Assembly: GCA_037189985.1 (NCBI GenBank)
Contig: JBBCJX010000031.1
Location: 186,001 to 250,000, forward strand
DNA from: UBA2031 sp037189985
GTDB taxonomy: Bacteria; Pseudomonadota; Gammaproteobacteria; Pseudomonadales; Moraxellaceae
DNA: 64,000 bases
Reading direction: 5' to 3'
Both the position numbers and the translations under genes were made by a program. Below the pieces are notes generated by a model. The model was not told the DNA's origin, searched no databases, and saw only the letters and a program-made list of their open reading frames with translations. Below are positions 46,901 through 54,547 of this stretch, in pieces (the first letter of the stretch is position 1; each line of letters opens with the position of its first letter).

Positions 46901-49900
46901 CCATCAGCCACCAGCACGGACTGCTCCGGCACCAGCTCAGCTCGGGCCGGCGTATTGGAGTAGTGAATCACACGCAAAAGATCATCGACGACCGTGCCAT
47001 CCGGATTACGGACACGCGCCACAATACGATTGGCACCTTCCTGCAAGGGCAGGCCACGCCAGATACTGACAGAAGTACTGTGGGCACTATTCCGGCGGGT
47101 GCCATCAAAATTCAGGGAAGATGCCGGAAGGCCATTCACCAGCACCTCTACGCTCTGGTTCGGACCGTGCTCCACCACCACGCGCAAGGCAGGTGCTCGG
47201 GGATTGTGCTTGTCTTCAGGAAAGAGAAAACCGGTCTTGCCCGTTGTCCGGGACAGCCAGTCGACATCGCCACCACCGGCAGCAACCACGCTGGAATCAC
47301 TTTCGCCAGACTTGGAGGTTGTGCCAGCCGACACAGCACCAGCGGCCTTTTCTTCGGCTGCCACTACCGCAACAACCGGAATCACGGGCTTCAGAGCAAC
47401 CGTCTTGCGGCCACTGTCATTGCCGTCGGGAGCAGAGGCTGTAGCACCCTCTCCCGCCAGAGGAGAGGGCGATGAGCGTGCAGGCACAGCCAGTACCGCA
47501 TCAATGAGCTCATCCCACTCCTCTTTGGCTGCCGGAGCAGACGAGCTTGCAGGATCGCTCGCCTCTCCTCTGGCGGAAGAGGGGCTGGTGGAGACAGGAG
47601 TTTCTGCCGCTGGCGCCGGCTTCTTCTTGCCTTCATCTCCTGCGCACACCAAACGGTTTTCCACCACTGGCAGGCGCACATTCCTTTCAGTCTCGGTATC
47701 TACACTGGCCATTGCCTTGAGGCTGACATAGCCGTCTGCGCAAAGCTGCTGCAGACGGGAAACAGCTGCCTCGCGACTGAACACTTTCACTTCCACACGA
47801 CGGTTCTTGGCCATGCCTGCAGGCGTGGCATTGCTGGCGACAGGCTCGTCCGGCCCACGACCTTCAGTCACGATGCTTTCACGCGCCAACCCCAGCCCCA
47901 CGGCCAGGAAGTCTGCGATGGTCTGTGCACGTGCCAGCGAAAGCGCCTTGTTGTCCGGGAAACGCTTGCGGGCACGGACAGAAAGGCCTTGGCTATCGGT
48001 ATGACCGATGATCTCCAGATGCTCGATAGTTCCAGCCTGGCGCAGAGTTTCCTGCAGCCTTTCAAGCTCGGCAACGGACTCATCCATCAACTCGGCCTGG
48101 GCCGGGGCAAAGTTGCCGTTGAAGGTGTACTCCTTGTCGGCAGCAGGCTTGGTCGTCACCAGCTTGCGCACTACGTCTGTATTAAAAGTGATGATGCGTT
48201 GCCAACTGGCAGGGTCTGCCGCAGGGCCGGCTGATACCCCACCATTCTGTGTTTCGGCCTCGATTTCTTCCCAAGTCTTTTCCTTGGGAGCGGCAGCGGA
48301 AACACGCCATACCAGCATGCCGTCCATGATTTCAGGGTCAGCCGCAAGCGCGCCATCCAGCGTGGAGGAACCTTTTACATAGCTGAGGTCAGGCGGCAGC
48401 ATAACCGTGGCACGCAGATTGAAGGCGGGCACCTTGCCACTGTCGATTACCAGACGATGCTGACGCCGTGAGCGCTCTCCGACCTTGGCTGTTGTCGGCC
48501 CCATGCCACCGTAAACCACAACTTCCACACGACGGTTCTTGGCCATGCCAGCCGCCGTGCTGTTGCTGGCCAACGGACGGTCCGGACCAATACCCTGCGC
48601 GCTCACCTGATCTTCCGTAAGACCAAGACGTGGAGCAAGATAGTCCGCAATTGTCTTGGCACGAGCCAAGCCCAAGCCATGATTGTCGCCATAAAGTGCT
48701 TTGGTACGCACGGAAAGGCCCTGGCTATCGGTATGCCCCAAAATTTCCAACCGGAGCACCTGGCCTTTCTTGAGGTCAGAGGCCAACTTCTCCAGTTGTG
48801 CCACAGACTCAGGCAGCAACACATCCTGGCCGGAGGCAAAGCGGCCATAGAAGGTATAGCTGCGCGGTGCCAGCTCCTTAGTCAATTCGGTGACTTGCAC
48901 ATTGTCCAGCGTCTGCAAACGGATGCCGGCCTCGCCATCCGGGATCACCGGGGCTTCCGGCTCCGGTTCAGGCTCCGCTACCAAGACGGGTACGGGACGT
49001 ACATGGAAATCCGCACGCCACAAACCACCACCTTTCACGTCTACGAACTGTGAGTAGGCACTGCCGGCAAAGCGGGTGTTCTGTATACAGGAAACGGGCT
49101 CCCAGCCTTTGGGTAGCGTGGTGGTATCCATCTGCACGACATGGGTGCCGGGCCTCATGCCCTCAATGTGATACTGGCCGTCCTTGTCCGTCACCACATA
49201 GGTGCCATCTTCCAGCATGATGCGCACATTCGGCACACCTTTCTGTTCGGGAAAGGGCGCGCTGCAATCGTTTTCAAAGACGCGACCGATGAGGGTGAAG
49301 CGGCCACTCATGAGGAATTCACGAATGCGCACGGCGGCCTGGGCTGAATTGGACCGTATCGTGCTGCTGGAAATAATACCGGGGTGGCTGGCCTGTGCCG
49401 TATTCACGGCATTGCCGATGGGCGCACCTGCCCCTACGGCAAGCACATAGGTAATCACTGCCTGACTCGTATTGCTGCCTGCCCCGCCAAGGCTCAGGGG
49501 AATGGACATGGTACGGCCATCATTGAGCGGGAATGAGGGATCGGGCTGCTTCACGCCATTGATGTGCAGGGAACCGCTCTGGTAGCGCATGCCCTGGGGC
49601 AGAACATCGGTCACCGTAGTCGTCGGCAGGGTGAGCACTTCATTGTTGGTCAACTGCAGGCGATATTGCAGATAGTCCCCCGCAGAAGCTTCCGTGGTGG
49701 ACGTGGTTTTCACCAGCACCAAGCTGCCCTGAGATTGATCTGCTGGAATGTCGATGTGCAGCGCCGGCCCCGGCAGCACCACGAAATTCTGCAAATGGGA
49801 ACCGATGACCACTGCACGCCCCGGAGCCGTGCCACCAACTGGCACCAGCACGGAGGGAAGAGTGAAACCAGGCGCTTTGACGACAAAGCGATAGGTTCCC

Positions 49901-50940
49901 GGTGCCATCAGGGGATAACGGAAACCGCCCGCCGGGACGGGAGGAGCTACGTGGCCTGGGGGAGGCGTTACTGCAATACCTGTTTGCAAGTGTGCAGGAT
50001 GGGGAGAAAAGGCAGGATCATCCCAGAACACGGTCGCGCCACAGGCATCAAGGTCGGCATCAGGCGAAGCTGCATTAACCACTGCGCAGCCCGGCTTGCT
50101 GACATCAATCACCCATATGTTGGCGCCTGTCAGCCCCACGGCAGGATTACTGGCATCAAAAAGTACGCCGAAGGGGTCTACCAGGGCATCGGCACTGATG
50201 GGTGGTCCGGGATAGTCTTCATCGACATAGCTGGCCTTGATGCTGCCGTTGATAGCCACCGACAGGAGACTGTCCTGTGACGTGGCCGTATTTGCCGTGC
50301 TGGGAATAACGGCAATGAACACGCCCGTATTCGGCCCGGTTTCACGCAAGCGCAGCACCTCGGTATCCCCGGCACTGGTAGTGACTTCAATCACGATGGT
50401 TTCAATCAGAGCTGGATCGTGATTGCGATTCAAATCTTTCACGGTGATGAAAACCGACTCACCGGCATGATAGATGTTGGTGGCACAAAGCGGCACAGGC
50501 AGCGACGTATCAATGTTCACCAGCGTCACGCCAGTGTTATCGACCTTGAAGGCCTGTGGTGTCGCCCCTAAGGGTACAAATACCGCACCTGCACGATAAT
50601 CGCCGTAATTGCCGTCCTGGAAAGCGCTTGTCACCAGCGCGTCGGCAGGGTTGGCACAACCATCCGGTGCATATTTGTAGAACCGGATTTCAGGCGCGTC
50701 ATCGTTCGGGGGAATCACCGGTCCCAGCGACACCAGATTGGTTGGCTCATCAACCACCGGAGGCAGAGGAATGCCCGGTGTCTCATAGCTGAGATAGGCA
50801 ATGTTGTCGATGCTGAGAGGTGCAGCTACAGCCACCGGCACCACAAGCCCCACCACCAGCAAGGCCAGACCAGCCAGACGCAAGAACGCGCCAGCCAGAC
50901 CAACTCTGGTCAGGAAAGAGGGACGGGGCTCAAACAACAT
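43960..50940 (-). CDS. Giant mosaic envelope protein: DUF11, SdrB-like, two OmpA domains, C-terminal barrel
   Basis: About 2326 aa with a signal peptide (LALLVVGLVVPVAVAA). Approximate order: beta-rich N-terminal region (50-400); DUF11 (410-510, VLVKTTSTTEASAGDYLQYR); SdrD-B or carboxypeptidase-regulatory unit (555-640, DGTYVVTDKDGQYHIEG); OmpA domain 1 (700-815, ILGHTDSQGLSVR, GMAKNRRVEV); second beta unit; OmpA domain 2 (940-1055, IIGHTDSQGLSVRARK); low-complexity linker with repeat-derived peptides (1100-1200); Big-like units (1240-1470); and a long C-terminal region of alternating strands (1500-2326) that reads as an outer-membrane barrel. OmpA domains bind peptidoglycan, so this should join wall and outer membrane. 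The ATG at 50940 follows GGAAG. Confidence 0.85.
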   Translation of the reverse strand: MLFEPRPSFLTRVGLAGAFLRLAGLALLVVGLVVPVAVAAPLSIDNIAYLSYETPGIPLPPVVDEPTNLVSLGPVIPPNDDAPEIRFYKYAPDGCANPADALVTSAFQDGNYGDYRAGAVFVPLGATPQAFKVDNTGVTLVNIDTSLPVPLCATNIYHAGESVFITVKDLNRNHDPALIETIVIEVTTSAGDTEVLRLRETGPNTGVFIAVIPSTANTATSQDSLLSVAINGSIKASYVDEDYPGPPISADALVDPFGVLFDASNPAVGLTGANIWVIDVSKPGCAVVNAASPDADLDACGATVFWDDPAFSPHPAHLQTGIAVTPPPGHVAPPVPAGGFRYPLMAPGTYRFVVKAPGFTLPSVLVPVGGTAPGRAVVIGSHLQNFVVLPGPALHIDIPADQSQGSLVLVKTTSTTEASAGDYLQYRLQLTNNEVLTLPTTTVTDVLPQGMRYQSGSLHINGVKQPDPSFPLNDGRTMSIPLSLGGAGSNTSQAVITYVLAVGAGAPIGNAVNTAQASHPGIISSSTIRSNSAQAAVRIREFLMSGRFTLIGRVFENDCSAPFPEQKGVPNVRIMLEDGTYVVTDKDGQYHIEGMRPGTHVVQMDTTTLPKGWEPVSCIQNTRFAGSAYSQFVDVKGGGLWRADFHVRPVPVLVAEPEPEPEAPVIPDGEAGIRLQTLDNVQVTELTKELAPRSYTFYGRFASGQDVLLPESVAQLEKLASDLKKGQVLRLEILGHTDSQGLSVRTKALYGDNHGLGLARAKTIADYLAPRLGLTEDQVSAQGIGPDRPLASNSTAAGMAKNRRVEVVVYGGMGPTTAKVGERSRRQHRLVIDSGKVPAFNLRATVMLPPDLSYVKGSSTLDGALAADPEIMDGMLVWRVSAAAPKEKTWEEIEAETQNGGVSAGPAADPASWQRIITFNTDVVRKLVTTKPAADKEYTFNGNFAPAQAELMDESVAELERLQETLRQAGTIEHLEIIGHTDSQGLSVRARKRFPDNKALSLARAQTIADFLAVGLGLARESIVTEGRGPDEPVASNATPAGMAKNRRVEVKVFSREAAVSRLQQLCADGYVSLKAMASVDTETERNVRLPVVENRLVCAGDEGKKKPAPAAETPVSTSPSSARGEASDPASSSAPAAKEEWDELIDAVLAVPARSSPSPLAGEGATASAPDGNDSGRKTVALKPVIPVVAVVAAEEKAAGAVSAGTTSKSGESDSSVVAAGGGDVDWLSRTTGKTGFLFPEDKHNPRAPALRVVVEHGPNQSVEVLVNGLPASSLNFDGTRRNSAHSTSVSIWRGLPLQEGANRIVARVRNPDGTVVDDLLRVIHYSNTPARAELVPEQSVLVADGMTRPVLAVRLLDRNGQPVRDGITGPVSIRSPYMSWQQHEETQRRQLAGLDAFKPQYMVKGDEGIALIELAPTTESGMAQLDFTFLTGNDSRRTQELRAWLTPSAREWVMVGFAEGTVGYNTLKDNATNDLQAQGVEDGVYTDGKVSFYAKGSVLGKWILTMAYDTSKVRERDSLLSTIDPNEFYTLYGDGAEQRYDAASQSKLYLKLERGQFYALFGDYDTGLADTQLANYNRTLNGFKTERAGGMVVFTAYAAETQQTHARDEIRGNGTSGLYRLNQRGIVINSEQIRIETRDRLHSQTIIESRSLARHIDYDIDYSAGTLFFKQPVYGQDVNFNPIWIVADYEIFGVASNALNAGGRIGLRLLDGKLDIGLTVLRDESGNTATPSKSDLIGTDMKFRFAMDSELRLEMAGSSGDQAGVSREGKAWLAELERHTGRFDLLLYARSQEPEFGVSQQSLSEAGQQKIGVNTTVRLDREWSVQGELFQQENLSTDSTRNAAAAKLRYETKEGSASIGVQAVNDSTDSGPLAGQDFNSQQVTLAANRWFMKRKLELSAQADAGVSDSADYPNRFVLGAGYAFTDHVKLIAGQEFTDGADLKSSNTRVGMQVVPWKGARLDSTLNQSQISEYGPRTFAQFGLTQTLLVDKQWSVDFGVDSSQSVGNQAVRPEVNNSQNTSNQLGLGTSRVTALTEDYLALTAGATYRADIWSWTGRAETRNGETEDRYGFTSNFLRQAREGVAFATGAQVFRTETDTSIGNLASLDLSWAWRPLGTQWSILERLEFKYEDAENTASLVTPPPGGLFGFDSLVANNAKSRRIINNFALNRVSREWTGEDRTGNLFRRYERNQWSLYYGSKYALDTFDGVEYSGYTDMLAFEVRHDVRPWLDIGLQASTLNSWSTGTRAYSFGPQVGASPVRNGWITLGWNLRGFTDRDFDAARYSAQGPYLQLRLKFDQNTRLNRDMVAANPAVSDEPLMTAKE
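47447..47469. repeat. Hairpin repeat within coding sequence, copy A
   Basis: Arms CCCTCTCC/GGAGAGGG around a 7-base loop inside the linker of the giant mosaic protein. Read on the coding strand it gives SPSPLAGEGA, a peptide typical of dispersed intergenic hairpin repeats. Confidence 0.6.
47561..47586. repeat. Hairpin repeat within coding sequence, copy B (inverted)
   Basis: A diverged copy of the hairpin at 47447 in the opposite orientation (shared core CCTCTCCTCTGGCGG). It encodes SSARGEAS on the coding strand. The two copies bracket about 90 bases of the same linker. Confidence 0.5.
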
Positions 50941-51003
50941 TACGCAGACTTCCTTCTCATTCACATCGCGTACAAGTCACAGCACAGGGCCTGTGGCTAT
51001 ACG

Positions 51004-51044
51004 AGGCACGCCAGCCGCCGTGAAAAGCGGCGGCCGGCGTGCCT
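51004..51044. terminator. Long hairpin after the 401-aa DUF11 gene
   Basis: Arms 51004-51020 and 51028-51044 pair over 16 bp with one mismatch (AGGCACGCC/GGCGTGCCT outer, GCCGCCG/CGGCGGC inner). There is no T-run. It lies between the 401-aa gene and the giant mosaic gene and may reduce read-through or stabilise the upstream mRNA. Confidence 0.6.
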
Positions 51045-51061
51045 ATCGACAGGGAAATCCG

Positions 51062-52267
51062 TTAATCCACAATCACATGGAAACGGACCCAGAGCGGTGT
51101 GCCTGACGGTGCCAGGTTGACTGCTGGAAGCTGACTGAAGTCAGCTGTCACAGTCCCCTTGGAACTGACTGGCAGGCTGGGATTGAAGGAGCCATAGCTG
51201 GTGCCATGCTGCCCTGCGGCATCGCCACAGGTTGTGGCATGAGCGCCCGTGGTCACGTTTTGCAGCGCAGTTGCCAAGGTGGGGGTAGCGGTACCTGCGT
51301 AATAGGTGGTGGTTGCAGGCAGCACATCCGAAACCACCAGATTGGTAGCCGTCAGCGCACCAGGGTTCTCGACCCGGAGGCAATATTCGACCACAGCGCC
51401 GGGAATGGCTTTGGGGAAGATCGTGGTGCCATTACCGAACAGGTTGATGGGATCCCAGATTGGCCTGGCGGTCTTGGTCAGCGTCAGCTCGACGGTGCGC
51501 ACCTGATAAGCACCATACATGCTGTAAGCGCCGTCATATTGGACGTCACCAGTGACAGCTACGCCACCAACTTCGCCATAATGATCAGCAAAGACGTTCT
51601 GTATGCCCGTCGGGACATCCGGATTTGCCGTGGAGTTCACCAGGGCAGCACCCCCATCAGCGACCAGATCATGGGCTGTTGCCTTCAGGACAACACCAAT
51701 GATGTCGTTGTTGACGCTGCCAGCAGGGATATCAGCAACTACCAGGATTTTCACGGAACCAGCCGTGTTAACCCCATATTCGCCCATCAGGTTGTTGATA
51801 CGCCCACCCACCAGGACGGTATCACCGACATCAAGCACACCGTCACCATTCACGTCCAGGTAGTAAGTGAAGGCACTAGCGATATCGTTGGTGGCGCTGT
51901 TGTTGTCGTCAAGCCCTGTGGACACCTCAACACCGTCGATGACATTGGCAGCCGTCAACACGAAATCCAGATTGCTGTTGGAAAGGTTCGTCAACGTGAA
52001 TCCCAACGCCACTTGTGACTGGCTTGGCACCACCTGCACGGGGGTGTTGTCGGCAGTCACCGTCATGATCACTTTGCGGTCAACATCAAACTGAGCAGCA
52101 CCCGTCACCGGAGTCTGGACCACACTATTGACCTGATAGGCAATGGAAGCCGTATTGGTCACCGTAGTACCGGCCAATGTTGGCGCCGCCATGACCGCCT
52201 GCGGCAAGGCTGCCAATGCAAAAAGACCTGAACCCGCTGCCACCCCACGAAGAAGCACTTTTTTCAT
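51062..52267 (-). CDS. Exported DUF11-type protein (401 aa)
   Basis: A signal peptide (GSGLFALAALPQAVMA) precedes three beta units. The N-terminal unit (TTVTNTASIAYQV) resembles the start of the 379-aa neighbour. The middle has a Ca-binding-like loop (DVNGDGVLDVGD, about residues 138-149). The C-terminal DUF11 domain (about 285-401) has VEYCLRVENPGALTATNLVV and VSDVLPATTTYY, and ends in a strand (VRFHVIVD). It has no anchor. A CRP/Vfr-like site lies about 95 bases upstream and a strong hairpin follows. Function unknown; part of the surface locus. Confidence 0.82.
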   Translation of the reverse strand: MKKVLLRGVAAGSGLFALAALPQAVMAAPTLAGTTVTNTASIAYQVNSVVQTPVTGAAQFDVDRKVIMTVTADNTPVQVVPSQSQVALGFTLTNLSNSNLDFVLTAANVIDGVEVSTGLDDNNSATNDIASAFTYYLDVNGDGVLDVGDTVLVGGRINNLMGEYGVNTAGSVKILVVADIPAGSVNNDIIGVVLKATAHDLVADGGAALVNSTANPDVPTGIQNVFADHYGEVGGVAVTGDVQYDGAYSMYGAYQVRTVELTLTKTARPIWDPINLFGNGTTIFPKAIPGAVVEYCLRVENPGALTATNLVVSDVLPATTTYYAGTATPTLATALQNVTTGAHATTCGDAAGQHGTSYGSFNPSLPVSSKGTVTADFSQLPAVNLAPSGTPLWVRFHVIVD

Positions 52268-52360
52268 TTTCTTACCCCTGCCTGATCAAGGCTCTGTACC
52301 TGATTTTAAAAACGGCCGCCTATCGACCTGTTTTCCACAAACACATTTCTACTCAAACCT

Positions 52361-52376
52361 TGTGAAATTTTTCACA
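52361..52376. promoter_or_regulatory. CRP/Vfr-like palindrome upstream of the 401-aa DUF11 gene
   Basis: TGTGAAATTTTTCACA is a perfect palindrome and fits the CRP-family consensus TGTGA-N6-TCACA exactly. It is 94 bases upstream of the 401-aa gene. A TTGACA lies next to it at 52386-52391 on the minus strand. Confidence 0.6.
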
Positions 52377-52398
52377 CCATCTCCGTGTCAAGAAACTC

Positions 52399-52424
52399 CC
52401 TTCTCCCTTAACAAAGGGAGAAGG
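52399..52424. terminator. Hairpin after the 158-aa gene
   Basis: Perfect 11-bp stem CCTTCTCCCTT/AAGGGAGAAGG with loop AACA, in the 181-base gap between two DUF11-locus genes. It resembles dispersed hairpin repeats and may work as a terminator or stabiliser for the upstream gene. Confidence 0.55.
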
Positions 52425-52448
52425 CCAGGCAGAGAGAGGGTAAAACTG

Positions 52449-52925
52449 TTACCTGAGTACAGCCCTGTACGTGACCGAACCTTCCGCACCACTCTTCACT
52501 GCAGCCGTTATTGTCCAGCGAATATTGGTGACATCGCTGCCAGTAGCCGGACGCACTGTGCCGTCTGCATTTTTTATGGTCAGGGTTTCAAGCAAGCCGA
52601 ATGTCTTGCCGCCGTCCACGGACACCACGGCGCGGCTGTTGTTGCCCTTGGCCGAGCCCGCGACATAAGCCAACTCCTTGGCGACGGGGTTATTCACTAC
52701 CAGATTAGTGGCGGGCTCCTTGCCGGTATTGCGATACGTCAGCACCTGCACGACTTCCTGCCCCGGTACGGCACGCTCCAACGGCTCCAGTTTTTTGGTG
52801 ACATTGCCCTTGGCATCCTTGATTTCCACCTCGCGGAACGCTTCGTTCTTAAGCTCTACCGCTGCGAAAGCTTGCAAGGAGAAAGAAAAACAGAGCGAGG
52901 CAACAACGATCTTGATCAGCTTCAT
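52449..52925 (-). CDS. Small exported DUF11-like protein (about 158 aa)
   Basis: A signal peptide (IKIVVASLCFSFSLQAFA) precedes one DUF11-like domain. This begins VELKNEAFREVEIKDAKG, includes VPGQEVVQVLTYRNTGKEPATNLVV and ends in the strand GSVTYRAVLR. GGAGG sits seven bases before the ATG at 52925. The terminator just upstream probably gives it partly separate expression. It may be a subunit or cap of the assembly made by the larger DUF11 proteins; this is inference from locus and domain type. Confidence 0.8.
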   Translation of the reverse strand: MKLIKIVVASLCFSFSLQAFAAVELKNEAFREVEIKDAKGNVTKKLEPLERAVPGQEVVQVLTYRNTGKEPATNLVVNNPVAKELAYVAGSAKGNNSRAVVSVDGGKTFGLLETLTIKNADGTVRPATGSDVTNIRWTITAAVKSGAEGSVTYRAVLR

Positions 52926-52970
52926 GAAAAACCTCCGGTTATGCATCAGTACATCTTGAAAACATCATTG

Positions 52971-53025
52971 AAAAAACAGCCTCTTCTGTTTGCCCGGGGC
53001 AAGACCAGAAAAACAGAAGAGGCTG
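52971..53025 (-). terminator. Rho-independent terminator after the 379-aa DUF11 gene
   Basis: A 15-bp stem (CAGCCTCTTCTGTTT with its complement at 53011-53025) and 19-base loop. On the minus strand it is followed by a run of six T. It lies 65 bases past the stop of the 379-aa gene and before the 158-aa gene. Confidence 0.85.
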
Positions 53026-53049
53026 CCTGCCGGATACCGGCAGGCAGCC
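53021..53049. repeat. Second hairpin overlapping the terminator
   Basis: A perfect 13-bp stem GGCTGCCTGCCGG/CCGGCAGGCAGCC with loop ATA. Its GGCTG (53021-53025) is also part of the terminator stem, so the two cannot both be fully formed. In transcription order this hairpin forms first. Confidence 0.65.
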
Positions 53050-53089
53050 CGAGGAAAAAAGGTGCTAACAACTCACCCTTTTTTCAGCC

Positions 53090-54229
53090 TCAGTCCACCG
53101 TCACATCAAAGGTAACGACATAAACCTTGGCAGCCGGCTCAACACCGCCCACCAAAACTGTGCCGCTGTCGGTGTAGTTACCATCGTTACCACCGGGGGC
53201 CACGTTGACTTCGTTGCCCACCAGGACACCTTGGTCACCATTGGCAGACGGATTCAGCGTGACAGCTGCGCCCAATGCAGCCAGTGCAGCTGCCGGGGTA
53301 GCACCTTGGCCATAAGCAAGCGTCAGGTTGCCGGCATAGGTTGTGTTGGTCGGCACGGTATCCCGGATGCGCACCTTGGTCAGCTCGCCATCACCTTCCA
53401 CGTCCAGTTGCAGACGGTAAGTAATACGCGTGCCCGGTGCGTATACACCAGCACCCAAAGTCGGATGCACTGCCGTAGCCGTCTTGGTCAGCCTTCCGGA
53501 AACCTGCTGGACCACATACTTGCCCGCACTCCGCTCGTCGGCATGAGTGCTACCCACAACAACTGCGTAGGTGTAGGTGTCACCAAATCCATCGGTCACG
53601 GTAGAGGTTGTGACCGCTGTGCCAGGAGCCTGGGACTGGAAGGCCGTACCGTGAGCAACCTGCACGGTATTTGACAGGGCGCGCAGGGTGACATTGGCTT
53701 CATCGCCAGAAGCCAACGGATTGGCGGACGAGTTATTGACAGGAATGTCGCCACGCACGATGACCGTGACTTGCTGATCCGGGTTCAGCACTAGGTTGGT
53801 GACGCCCGGGGTGTACAACACTTCAGGATTGCTACCAATCTGGGTGTAGATCCTGACATTGGTGGGATCGAAGTCGTCGGTGACATCTGCGTAGTCAACG
53901 ACCAGGTTGTACTGCTCCTGACCGTTACCTGTGTTGGTGACGGTGTAGCGCAGTTCCCGGTCAGTAGTGTTGGCCACCACCGTGGTGATGGGGGTCAACG
54001 TCGTCACTGCGACATCAAGCACTTCTGCCACGGCAAAGTTGTGCGTGGAGGTCTCAGGGGTTTGCGGGACGGGAGGGCCACCCGGATTTGTGGGGTCCGG
54101 CGCATCAAAGGTCAGCGTGGCAGTGTTGTAAATCACAGTTCCGGCTACTGTACCTGCTGCATGAGCAACAGGGGCAGCCAGGGCAGCCAGCAGGAAACCT
54201 GCCGCCGCCAGATTGCGTTGAAGATTCAT
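53090..54229 (-). CDS. Exported DUF11-type protein (379 aa)
   Basis: First structural gene of the surface locus. A signal peptide (AAAGFLLAALAAPVAHAA) precedes an N-terminal beta unit (TVIYNTATLTFDAPDP) related to that of the 401-aa protein, a middle domain (ELRYTVTNTGNGQEQYNLVV), and a C-terminal DUF11 unit (GRLTKTATAVHP... GTRITYRLQLDVEGDGELTKVRI... DTVPTNTTYAG). It ends in the strand VVTFDVTVD. There is no anchor. A perfect CRP/Vfr-like site lies about 65-80 bases upstream; a strong terminator and second hairpin follow. Function unknown. Confidence 0.84.
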   Translation of the reverse strand: MNLQRNLAAAGFLLAALAAPVAHAAGTVAGTVIYNTATLTFDAPDPTNPGGPPVPQTPETSTHNFAVAEVLDVAVTTLTPITTVVANTTDRELRYTVTNTGNGQEQYNLVVDYADVTDDFDPTNVRIYTQIGSNPEVLYTPGVTNLVLNPDQQVTVIVRGDIPVNNSSANPLASGDEANVTLRALSNTVQVAHGTAFQSQAPGTAVTTSTVTDGFGDTYTYAVVVGSTHADERSAGKYVVQQVSGRLTKTATAVHPTLGAGVYAPGTRITYRLQLDVEGDGELTKVRIRDTVPTNTTYAGNLTLAYGQGATPAAALAALGAAVTLNPSANGDQGVLVGNEVNVAPGGNDGNYTDSGTVLVGGVEPAAKVYVVTFDVTVD

Positions 54230-54547
54230 AGAGTTACCCCGTGAAAGTGTGGTGAGTCCTGCAATTGCATCGCCTTATGGCTCACAGCAGGGGTGTGACG
54301 TTGATCACACTCCATGGCAGGTAAAACCACTCTAATTACAAAAAGAGTAGTTAATACAATTGCTTGCGACGAACGCTAACATAAGGACGACAAAGCGGAC
54401 TTTTGCCGGGGAGACAGGGGGTTATGGAAGGGCGACTTTAATACTCAGAAGAAAAATGACCAAAAAGTCTCATAGGGCCGGCAAGAAATGACACCTCAAT
54501 AGGCATGATAATCAGGAGCACCCCCTTATCACTCCCCCGCTCAATGC
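54230..54547. other. Intergenic region: promoter region of the DUF11 operon
   Basis: 318 bases without a coding frame I can support. It holds the CRP-like palindrome at 54293-54310 and an AT-rich stretch around 54330-54365 (relative to the GC-rich surroundings). I could not fix a -10/-35 pair. The histidine-kinase gene ends at its right edge without an obvious terminator. Confidence 0.6.
54293..54310. promoter_or_regulatory. CRP/Vfr-like palindrome upstream of the 379-aa DUF11 gene
   Basis: GTGTGACGTTGATCACAC contains TGTGA-N6-TCACA, with the flanking G/C also symmetric. It is 65-81 bases before the 379-aa start, a normal distance for a CRP-family activator. Confidence 0.65.

Noticed and set aside
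45922..47475. 517-codon open frame on the plus strand
   Set aside because: Antisense to the barrel and linker region of the giant mosaic protein; composition is shadow-like.
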